From contig JAFLJW010000076.1 of the NCBI GenBank assembly GCA_022712815.1, positions 1 to 14,391 on the forward strand: a stretch of 14,391 nucleotides of DNA, read 5' to 3'. The position numbers were made by a program, and so were the translations under genes. Position 1 is the stretch's first letter, and every line of letters starts with the position of its first letter. This document shows, piece by piece, positions 1-9,500 of this stretch. The stretch is from Pseudodesulfovibrio sp. Its GTDB lineage: Bacteria; Desulfobacterota; Desulfovibrionia; Desulfovibrionales; Desulfovibrionaceae. The notes beneath the pieces are model-generated. The model saw only the letters and a program-made list of their open reading frames with translations. It was not told the origin of the DNA and ran no database searches.

Positions 1-1366
1 CGTACGCCTGCCGCAGGGGGAGATCTGGGGAGAGCATCCGGGCGGTGTTGGTTTCCACTTCGACTAATGTGTAGCCAAAAGCGAACACAACAAACAGCAC
101 CATAAACACGGCCAGGATACGTCGCGGAGCGGCCACGTTGATGCGGTATATCCACAAAAGCAGTGTATCAAAAAAGTCTTTTTCCCTGACAGGTTTCGGC
201 GTAGCAGCCGAGTGTGTTTTGTGCTTGTGAAATGCAACATAGATCAGCGGAATCAATATGAGGCTCAGAAAAAATGCCATCATGGCACCGATGGCTGCGT
301 ATATTCCCATTTCGCGGAAAGGACGGATGTCCGCCGCATTGAAGGCGAGAAATCCGGCAGCCGTGGTGATGCTGGTGAGCATGCATGGCGGACCGACTTC
401 TCCAACGGCCTGGATCATGGCTTCGCGAGTGGACGCGACTTTTTTCCTGATCTGATTGAAGGAAGAAATGATATGCATGGAATCCCCAATGCTGATGCAT
501 ACGAGTAGCGTGGGGACCAGAATAATGAACAGATTGAGCGTGTACCCAAGGACATGAATCATGCCCATGGTCCAGATGACGCTGATGATGACAACCACCA
601 CCGGGGTGATGACGCCCCGGATGCCCTTTGTGAGGCCGTACAGCAGGAGCATCTGGATCAGCAGGCACAGTCCGAAGAAAAAGCGTGATTCCGTGAGCGA
701 CAGCATGTTGTAGTCGTAATGCAGGATCGGCTGCCCCACGACGTATGATTCGAGTTCCTTGTAATGCGGTTTATCAAGAATTTTGCGAAGTTTGGGAGCA
801 ATTTCGCTTCTGGGGTCCTGAATGTCCTCGGGATAACCGGTCATCTCCATGATAATCCCCAAGGTTCGGGCATCAGAGGAAATGAGGCTGTCGCGATACA
901 TTTTTTCAGCAAGAGCGCGTTGCTTGATGCCGGGAATATCTTTTGATTCAACATCGTCTGGCTTGAAAAAATCACCGATGACGATAGAGTGCTCTTTCCC
1001 TTCCATGTATTCCGCATTGCCCAGCCATGTGACATCTTTGACGTAGGGAACGTTTGCTTTCAGTTCATTTACCAGTTCTCCCAGCAGCTTGAGCGATTCC
1101 GGGGTAAAGGCTTTTTGGGAGTCAAAGACCAGGTAAACAAAATCATCATTACCAAAATGCTTTCTGAATTTTTTAATCTGTTCGAGTGAAGGGTCCCCTT
1201 TCACGAACCAGATGTCTTCCGAGTTATCAAAGGAGAGTCCCTGCATCTGCCAAAAGAAAAAGCCCGTGCAAAAAACCAGCAGTGCAATGACACTCCATTT
1301 GAAATGACAAAGAAAAGAAGTGAGCCGAGTGAAGACGTTAGATTCCTGAGGGGCGACGCGAGGCAT
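1..1366 (-). CDS. RND/MMPL-superfamily transporter, N-terminal 455 residues (3' part outside window)
   Basis: The frame stays open from an ATG at 1366 to the window edge. The start is supported by AAAGGAG nine bases upstream. The protein begins MPRVAPQESN. It has one membrane segment at about residues 24-42, then a periplasmic loop of roughly 170 residues containing FDNSEDIWFVKGDPS. A cluster of hydrophobic helices follows, including one with an IGDSMHI motif, and a cytoplasmic link precedes the next helix (RRILAVFMVLFVVFAFGY). One helix, a large loop and then a five-helix bundle is the half-unit layout of RND exporters of the MMPL/HpnN-like group (COG1033 type). These are proton-driven exporters, often of lipids or lipopeptides. 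As last gene of the run it could export the product of the upstream synthetase. That is inference from position; the family is clear, the substrate is not. Confidence 0.85.
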   Translation of the reverse strand, partial: MPRVAPQESNVFTRLTSFLCHFKWSVIALLVFCTGFFFWQMQGLSFDNSEDIWFVKGDPSLEQIKKFRKHFGNDDFVYLVFDSQKAFTPESLKLLGELVNELKANVPYVKDVTWLGNAEYMEGKEHSIVIGDFFKPDDVESKDIPGIKQRALAEKMYRDSLISSDARTLGIIMEMTGYPEDIQDPRSEIAPKLRKILDKPHYKELESYVVGQPILHYDYNMLSLTESRFFFGLCLLIQMLLLYGLTKGIRGVITPVVVVIISVIWTMGMIHVLGYTLNLFIILVPTLLVCISIGDSMHIISSFNQIRKKVASTREAMIQAVGEVGPPCMLTSITTAAGFLAFNAADIRPFREMGIYAAIGAMMAFFLSLILIPLIYVAFHKHKTHSAATPKPVREKDFFDTLLLWIYRINVAAPRRILAVFMVLFVVFAFGYTLVEVETNTARMLSPDLPLRQAY

Positions 1367-1396
1367 GCCTTGGAACTCCTTTACGAGGTCTGTAAC

Positions 1397-1423
1397 GGCG
1401 GGGCAGAAATGTTCTGCCCCGCC
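1397..1423 (-). other. Perfect 12-bp stem-loop between receptor and RND genes
   Basis: GGCGGGGCAGAA (1397-1408) is followed by a 3-base loop and its exact complement TTCTGCCCCGCC (1412-1423). It lies in the 75-base gap between the receptor stop and the RND start. No run of T follows on either strand, so it is not a standard intrinsic terminator. It may be an RNA-stabilising or processing hairpin that sets relative expression of the upstream genes and the exporter. Confidence 0.75.
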
Positions 1424-1441
1424 TAGATGTTGATGGTTTGC

Positions 1442-3583
1442 TTAGAACCGGGCGCTCAACGTCAGGCCGTAGGTTCTGGGATCACCAGCCTGTCCTTTGG
1501 GAGATGAACCTGGAAACTCAAAGACTACAGCTTGATAGTTGGTATTGAACAGATTTTTGGTCCACAGAACGAGATCAAAGTGATCTGATTCCAGGCCAAG
1601 GCGGAGGTTGACCATTTCATATGCATTCTGTTTGAGCGTGTTTGCGTCATTCCAATAGAAGGGACCAATGCCTTGCAGCTCTGCCCGCGTAAAGAAGTTG
1701 AGCGGCCCTTCGCTCCAGAACATGTCAAACTCTTCCACAACGGGACGGCGATATTGCAAGGCGAGATTGTACGTGTATTTCGGGGCGAGGGGCGTTTTTT
1801 TCCCTTTGTAGTTCACGCCTGCCACGGGGTCGGTGTATTTCAGATATTCCACATCGGTGTAGCCGAAGCCCGCTTCCGCAGTAAGCCCCCGGGCGATAAG
1901 AGCCGTACTTTCCAGCTCGAATCCCATACTGCGGGATTCTCCGGCATTTTTAATAATGGTATCTGCGGTGGGGAGCAGTTGGGTCACCTGCTGGTCTTGC
2001 AATTTGATATAGAAGGCAGCGGCATTGAAGACCAGACGGTTATCAAGCCAGGAGGTTTTGGTGCCAAGTTCATAGTTCCAACTGTATTCCGGCTTGAAGG
2101 ATGCATCAGTAATATTGGTGAACCCGGTGTTGAAGCCACCGCTTCTGTACCCGCGCGAAATACTTGCGTAGGTCATGACTTGCTGGTTCCAGTGATAGTC
2201 TACCTGCACTTTGGGCAGAAAGGCATCTCCCGAGGTCTTGCTGTCGAATTGCAGATTCATGGGTGGCATGTTCGGATCGGTAGTTTTGTTGTGTTTGATA
2301 CTGCTCTTTTCGTAATCGTACCGGAGACCTGCCGTGAGATCCAACTTGTCGAACATGGTGTATGTTGTCTGACCAAATGCGGCATATCCGTGGGAATTGA
2401 GGTCAGACTTCGCATCTTGTGTGACTGCCGGCATACCAGGACCAAGTACGTTTGCCGCATAGTTCATTTGAAAGAGATAGTCTTTTCTGTTTTTGAAACC
2501 GTACAGGCCACCAAGCCATTTCCAGTCGCCGTTCTCTTCAGGTGAAGCGAATCGGAGTTCCTGACTGAACTGGCTGTTGTAAATCGATTCTTTGGCATCC
2601 ATGAGAGCGGCTGCCGTGAAATCCTGATCGTTTTCCACTATGTCATCGTAGTGACGGAATCCCGTAATGGATGTTATCTGGACGGGGGACGCATCATAGT
2701 CAATGCTAACGGATGTACCGATGGAGTTTCTTTCATGTTTGCCCTTGAAATCATGAGAAAAATGATGCGGATTACTTTTCACCTGAGAGACATCTGTTAT
2801 GGGAAAAGCACCATCATTGATTTGCTCACCATCCACAGTCGTCACAACACTCAGCTTCTCGTTTGGTGTCCAGCGCAGATGCATGCGTCCGCTGCGGTCA
2901 TTATGAAAATCCCCGTCCTCACCCAGAAAATCGTTGTGGCTGTAGCCATCTCTGGTTTCCATATTTCCCGAAAAGCCAAAGAAGAGCTCATCATCCACAA
3001 TGGGAGTCCGCATGTACAAGTCGGTGGAGAGCAGGTTCTGGCTGCCAAAGGTCTGGTCCACACCGGCATGGTATTCATTGTCAGGTTTTTTCGTGACGAT
3101 GTTGATAACGCCGCCAAGACTGTTTCGACCGTAAAGAGTTCCTTGCGGACCACGCAGAACCTCGATGCGTTCGACGTCAAAGAGATTTGAATCAAAGATG
3201 CGTGCGTCCATGTAGTTGACGCCATCGACATAGAAACCTATTGCCGGGTCATTATTTATGGCACCTATGCCGCGAACGAAGACAAAGGAATTTCCCCGAA
3301 AACCCCAATTGCTGATGAACAGGTTGGGTACCTGAAGAGAGAAATCTTGAAGACTTGCTATGCCTGAATCGCGGATCTGCGTTTCCGAAAAAGTGGATAT
3401 GCTTATGGGGACATCCTGAAGATCCTCTTTTCTTTTTTCTGCCGTGACCTCCACGGGGGCCAGTTGCAATGGGTCATCCTTTTTGAGCTCTTCTGCAAGA
3501 ACCTCAACTCCGGTGCAAAGCACCAGAGCAAAGGCGACCGCAAGAAGACGGAAGGTCCGTTTCAATCTGTGTCTGGAAGCCAT
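1442..3583 (-). CDS. TonB-dependent outer-membrane receptor (probable ferric-siderophore type)
   Basis: The 713-residue protein starts with a basic stretch and a hydrophobic core, ending in VLA at residues 28-30, a good signal-peptidase I site. A TonB-box-like VEVTA lies near residues 44-48. The plug domain (about 50-165) carries the hallmark RIEVLRGPQGTLYGRNSLGG and INIVTKKP at 139-167. The remainder (about 170-713) has the alternating pattern of a 22-stranded barrel and ends in an aromatic residue (LTLSARF), as barrel proteins do. There is no N-terminal signalling domain of the FecA/FpvA kind. The start directly abuts the synthetase stop (TAG ATG) with GGAG eight bases upstream, so the two are probably translationally coupled. 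The receptor probably imports the metal complex of the compound made by the upstream gene. Substrate assignment is inference, since this family also carries heme, cobalamin and glycans. Confidence 0.93.
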   Translation of the reverse strand: MASRHRLKRTFRLLAVAFALVLCTGVEVLAEELKKDDPLQLAPVEVTAEKRKEDLQDVPISISTFSETQIRDSGIASLQDFSLQVPNLFISNWGFRGNSFVFVRGIGAINNDPAIGFYVDGVNYMDARIFDSNLFDVERIEVLRGPQGTLYGRNSLGGVINIVTKKPDNEYHAGVDQTFGSQNLLSTDLYMRTPIVDDELFFGFSGNMETRDGYSHNDFLGEDGDFHNDRSGRMHLRWTPNEKLSVVTTVDGEQINDGAFPITDVSQVKSNPHHFSHDFKGKHERNSIGTSVSIDYDASPVQITSITGFRHYDDIVENDQDFTAAALMDAKESIYNSQFSQELRFASPEENGDWKWLGGLYGFKNRKDYLFQMNYAANVLGPGMPAVTQDAKSDLNSHGYAAFGQTTYTMFDKLDLTAGLRYDYEKSSIKHNKTTDPNMPPMNLQFDSKTSGDAFLPKVQVDYHWNQQVMTYASISRGYRSGGFNTGFTNITDASFKPEYSWNYELGTKTSWLDNRLVFNAAAFYIKLQDQQVTQLLPTADTIIKNAGESRSMGFELESTALIARGLTAEAGFGYTDVEYLKYTDPVAGVNYKGKKTPLAPKYTYNLALQYRRPVVEEFDMFWSEGPLNFFTRAELQGIGPFYWNDANTLKQNAYEMVNLRLGLESDHFDLVLWTKNLFNTNYQAVVFEFPGSSPKGQAGDPRTYGLTLSARF

Positions 3584-6500
3584 CTACTTTTCTCCTGTTT
3601 TTTCCAAAGCGAGCGTGTCGATGAAGGCAGTGATCTTCTTCGCAAGGTCGTCAATATTCGTTTTGATGAGCATGTGGGCACCATCGATTTCTCCGAATTC
3701 ACAATGACTGAACGCACTGCTCCAGAGATGTGCCTCGGTTCGGATGCCTTGTTCCTCTTCATCACGGCCTGTGATGTTGAGCGCGGGGGTGTCGAGTGTG
3801 TCGGTAAATGCGAAATCGACCATGGCCTTGGTGTCGATTTTGAGAGTTTTCAGATAGTCATGCCGTTCTTCGTCCGCCATGTCTGCGAAGTCGTATTTGT
3901 AGACCTCCCTGGATCTTTTCATTATTTCATCGTCCGAGCTGTCCAAAATGGCTCGAAGACCTTCCTTTATGCCGGGAGGGGGGCTTGCAATGGTAATGAC
4001 TCCTGCAACAGGAGTTCCTTTTTGTTCAAGAATTCTAGCGAGTTCATAGGCGATATGCCCACCGAACGAGTAGCCGAGAATGAACAGGGGGACTTCTGAC
4101 ACGAGTGGACCGAAGTGCTTTGCATAGAGTTCCGCTATTTCCGGGATGGAGGTCATGGGCGCCCCACTCTTTCCGTGACCGGGCATATTGGCGGCGAGCA
4201 CCGCATAGTCAGCGGAAATACGGCTATTCAATTCACGGTACATGGTGGGATTGCCGCAGGCGTAAGGCAGGCAGAAGACTCGTGCCACAGGGAACTGCTG
4301 ATAGGTGAGATCAACTATGCTGGACTCCGCGTCATCCGAAGCCTTGCGGTTGAGCATGTGTTCCACGATGGAGCCAACAGTTTGGTATTCAAAGGCTTCC
4401 TTAAGTCCGAAATCGAAGAACCCTTCTTTTTTCATACGCATGATGAGGCGCATGGCTTTGAGGGAATCACCTCCCACATCCCAGAAGTTGCTGTGGAGGC
4501 CAAGGCCCGTGATGCCGAGCACTTCTTCCCATATTTCCGCGACTTGAATTTCCAGATCTGTTGAGGGTTTTTCTAAATCGTCATCGATTTGTCCCTCCTT
4601 GATGATAATGTCCGGAAGGGCTTTCTTATCGAGTTTACCGCTCGGAGTGCAGGGCATCTCATTAAGGTATTCAAAATGACTCGGAATCATATACTCAGGC
4701 AGGGTCTTGCCAAGGTGTTTCCGCAAGTCGGAGGAAGTCACCGCACCGACGGGTCCAGTATAGAAGGCAACAAGCACGAGGCTTTCTGCCGTGTCATTGC
4801 GAGGAACAACGACCGCTTCGGCGACATCGGCATGTTCTCGCATGGCGGTTTCAATCTCGCCCGCTTCGATGCGGTAGCCCCGCAGATTGATCTGGTGGTC
4901 ATTTCTCCCCAGGTACTCGATGTTGCCATCGTTGAGCATGCGCACGACATCACCAGTGCGGTAAATTTGTTCACCGTCTTTGCCGTATGGATTCGGAACA
5001 AAGACCTCGGCATCCTTTTCCGGTTTATTGTGGTAACCGGAGGTCACGCCTTCACCGCCAATGCACAACTCTCCGGGTACGCCGACCATGCAATTCTTCA
5101 GTTCCTTGTTCAGGATATAAACCTGCGTATTGTAAACAGGTTTCCCGATGGGCACGGTGTGGAGGTCAACAATGTTTTCCTTGTTGACCGGAATCGGGAA
5201 GAACGTGGATGCCACAGTGGACTCTGTGGGACCGTACTCGTTGATGAAACGGTGACCGGGATAATGGCGAAGCCAAAGATTGAGATCCTGCGTGTTGATG
5301 AGTTCGCCGCCCTGCATGATGCGCATCTCTTCGCATAAGGAGATTTCCTGCTCCTTAAGATAATCCCTTGCGTTGGCAATCAGCGAAAAATGAGATGGCG
5401 TCACGTTGAGGAAGGAGATGTCCCGTTCGCTGAGAAAGTGCAGCAGGTTATTGACGTCTTTTGTTTTTTCTTCTGAAAGGACATGCAGTGAAGCACCTGT
5501 CAAAAAAGGCACCCAATTGCTGGTGAGGGTCATGTCAAAGGCGTATGAAGTCAGAAGAGCCATGCGCTCTTCTGCACTGATACCGATTTCTGTTTTCACC
5601 CAGTTAAGAAAGTTCACGATGTTCCTGTGGGTGACTTTCACCCCTTTGGGCTTACCCGTGGAACCGGATGTGTAAATCATGTAGGCCAATTCCCCGGGGG
5701 TGACCGAGGTACTGGTTTCGGAGTGGTCGCAGTACACCGCACCCGGCATGATGACCTTCTCTTTCAAGGAGGCCGGGATTGCGTCCGGCGAAGCGTTTTC
5801 GTCGAGCAGAACCACTGCCTTGACGTTGCCGAGGATTGGTTCAAGGGTTGCGAGATGTTGTGACTGTGTCAGCAGAACAGGGGTTTCGGAATCTTCAAGG
5901 ACATATGCCACCCGGTCAGACGGGTAGTCGATGTCGATGGGCAAATAGGCTGCCCCTGCTTTCAGGATACCGAGTTGAGCCGGCAGCAGTTCAAGGCTGC
6001 GACTGACAAACAGTGCCACGAAATCTCCGGGTTTAACTCCGAGTCCTTTGAGCAGTCCCGAAACCTGATCGGCGCGGGCATTGAATTCCGCATAGGACAG
6101 GGCATTGTCCTCAAAGGTAAGGGCTGTGGCGTTTGGCGTTTTGATCGCCTGTTTTTCAATGAGCCCGTGCAGGGTGTCGTCCGGGATAAGAGCTTTTGTG
6201 TTGTTTATCTCCGCCATCAGCTTGTGATGCCGTTCCGGGATGATGTCTTCCCCGGTAAACGGACTCATTTGCGCTTCGCGGTCCTGGGAGTTGGCCACCT
6301 GTTCCAGCAGGGTACGATACTGGGTTGCGAGTATTTCGATAAAATCCCTGTCAAAAATGTCTCGTATGTAGTTCCAGTTGAAATAGTAGTTGTCATCGCT
6401 GTTCCTGCGCACGCGGTAGTCATAGATGACGAGATCTATGAAAGTTCCTGGCGCGCCGGTCCTGAACTCTGGCGTATCGAGCGTGATATTCTTCATGCCG

Positions 6501-9500
6501 CTCACTTCACCAGTGTACATGCCGATGGAATTGCTGAAGATAATGGAACTCATGGAGGTAGCCCGAAGCCCTTCCCGCTCGAAAAGAGTACGGGAAAGCT
6601 CAATGGATGAGACCGGGACTTCAAGCAGCTTCCTCGTGAATTGTTCCGCTTTTTTGGCCAGTTCGAGCAGGGGTTCTTCAAAATGCGTCTGGAGCCGGAC
6701 AGGGAATATGTCGATAAAACTGGCCACTGTCTTGCGAGCACCGGCAAAATACTGCTCACGGTTGAAAACAGGCATGTTAATGATAAGGTCATCCTGGTGG
6801 CACCAGATATTCATGAGTTTGAAATAGGCAGCCAGCAACACCGAATTGAGCGTTACCTGATGCTCCATGGCAACGGCGTTCAGCCCATCAATGATTTCTG
6901 GTTCGATTTCCTGGTAGAATGTGTCGAACTGCACTTTCTCAAGGGTGGCTGGATTCTTCTTGGAAGGAAGCACCGCCTTGGGCGGCAGATTGCGGAAGAT
7001 ATCCAGTTGAAACTCAAGGGCATTGCGGTATTCGGCCGTGCGTTGGCGTAGTTGTTCAATGCGAACATAGTCGCCAAAGGTCATGGGGATTTCAGGCAAT
7101 TCCCATGCTTCGCCGAGAAGCATTCGATCATAGGTGTTGAAGAGTTCCTCAAACACCTGCATGTAGCTGAATCCGTCAACCAAAAGATGGTCGATGTTCA
7201 TCATGAAGACGTGCTTGTCCTCACCGAGCTTCACCAGCTCGCAATAAAAGAGGGGCCATGTGGATAACTCAAAACGATGATCGTTGTGGTCAAGGCCGAT
7301 CTGGAGCACATGATCACGCTGCTCCTCGACGGGGACAGTTGAAATATCCACAAACCGGGCATGAACTTCAGGCACTTGGTCAAATGATTTCATGCGCGGG
7401 CGGTCGTCTTCCTCGTCAATGACCGAACGGAGCACCGGGTGTCTGCTGACAACGTAGTTCAGGGCTTTGTCGAATATCTCAAGATCGAGCCTGCCCTTCA
7501 TGCCTGCATTGAGAAAAATGTAGCAACTCAGTCCGCTCGGTTCATTGCGCACAAAGCCTTTGCGGTGAAAATAGAGGGTTTCCTGAAAATGCATGAGCGG
7601 GAAGATGTCGTATCCCACTTCATTTGCCTTCTCTGTAAAGACCCTCGCTTGCAGATAGTCTGCCATTTCTCGAATTGTGCTGAACCTCAGGAACTCGTTG
7701 GTTATTTCGACCTCGGCAAAGACCTTTTTCACTTCTTCCACGATTTCGAGCATTTCGGAAACCGTGCTCATCCGCTTCAGGATGTTTTCGGTGACGCCGA
7801 CCGTGTCTGTCGCGACCTCAAGACGTTCAGCGACGATCTTTTGTGTGATCGCTTCCAGTTCATTCTGGGGTGGCTCTATGCTGAAATCACGATTTTCAAA
7901 GTACCCCACCTGAGCGGCGATAGAGGGGAAAATATAGCAGAAGTTGCTCTCCATCTTTGCTTTGTAAACCTCTTCCAGGCGACCCTGAATACGCATGGCG
8001 CGAATGGAGTCCCCGCCGAGTTTGAAAAGATTCTTGTGTGGGTCCGTGTGGGTCGCGTCAATTTCAAGGATTGTTCCCCATGTTTCCCGGACCATGGCTT
8101 CGTGGTCAATCATGGATGGGTCAATGCCTTCTGACTGTTCCTTGAGAAGTGCGGTAATATCTTCAATTTTTCCGGAGTATTGCCCGGACAGGAATGAAGT
8201 GACCAATTCCTTGCGGACCACCTTGCCGCTTGAGGTGCGGGGGATGTCGCCTTGTGTCATGGGGATGAAGTAGTCAATGGAGAACCCCGCAAGGTCATTG
8301 ACGTTGCCTTTCATGGAAAGCAGAGTTTGTGCGATGTTGTCGGCGGTGAGCTTCTTTTTGTTTTTCACGAAAAAAACAACGACTTTTTCTCGATTTTCCG
8401 TTGGGTCATAGGCTCCGCACACGACAACCAACCGGAATTTATCCTCATGGTCTTTCAGGGCTATTTTTTCAATGTCAGCGGGGTAATAGTTCTGTCCGCG
8501 AATCACGAGCATTTCTTTTTCCCGACCCACGATGCACAACCGACCTTCCTCGTCCATAAAACCTATGTCGCCCGAAGAAAACCAGTCACCATGAAAGACT
8601 TCAGCATCGGCTGCCGGGTTGTCCTGATAACCGGCGATGACATTGTCGCCTTGTATTTCCACGATGCCGACCATATTCGGGGGCAGATTGGCCCCCTCGT
8701 CGTTGACAATACGGATATTGCAATAATCGACGGCCGGTCCAACGCTGACGAACTCCGCTGTTTTGTCTGTTTTCTCTTTTTTGTATTGAACCACCCCTTC
8801 GGAGACGAGTTTCTCCCGGTCAACGAGGAAGGTGTCGATGGGAAAGCCGTTTTGATGGCAGGAGGCCACAAGCGTTGTTTCCGTCAGGCCGTATCCAGGC
8901 ATTATGATATTTTTTGCAAAGCCCATTGGGGCCAGTTTTTGTTCGAGTTTTTTGCACGCTGTCGCAGAAACCATTTCCGCGCCAACCGTGAAGGCTTTCA
9001 GGCTTGAAAGGTCCACTTCAGGCAGGCGGTCGCCCTTGATCTGCATGTACGCCAGAAGATGCTCGACCCCCGTGTTGGTGCTCGAAGTCAAGGTGGCTCT
9101 GTGTTCGTGGATCTTCTGCATCCACAGGTAGGGACGCTGGGCAAACAGGAAAGGGTCCATCTTGATTTGGGGGATGCCTGCGTAAAGCGGCATAAGATGG
9201 CAGCCGAATAACCCGAAGTCGTGGAAGTACGGCAGCCAGGTCACCATGCTGTCTGTTTCCTGAGCCTGTTCACGGTTGCGCAGGGCCACTATGTTCGCAA
9301 TGAGGTTGCGGTGGGTCAGACGTGCGCCCTTGGGCATGCCCGTACTTCCTGAAGAAAATTGCAAAATGGCAATATCATTGCCGGTGGGGCGGTAAAAGTC
9401 ATCCGTGCCATGGCCTGAGATGTTGGCCTTGGTAATGAGTTTTTCCGTGGGGAGAATTATTGCCCCTGTTCCATCGAGCGCATCGGCCAAGGTGCCGTAG

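Noticed and set aside
168..668. 166-residue minus-strand ORF near the left edge
   Set aside because: It is out of frame with the RND transporter, which shows clear membrane helices and a good start; the His/Pro-rich product looks like a shadow frame.
1397..1423. Reading the stem-loop as a rho-independent terminator ending the operon after the receptor gene
   Set aside because: No T-rich tract follows on the minus strand, and the RND gene follows closely with its own ribosome site.
1673..2545. 290-residue plus-strand ORF inside the receptor gene
   Set aside because: It is antisense to a well-supported TonB receptor, has no family motifs and no ribosome site; it reflects codon bias of the real gene.
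8252..9007. 251-residue plus-strand ORF inside the synthetase
   Set aside because: It is antisense to the conserved fatty acyl-AMP ligase domain and shows no recognisable motif.
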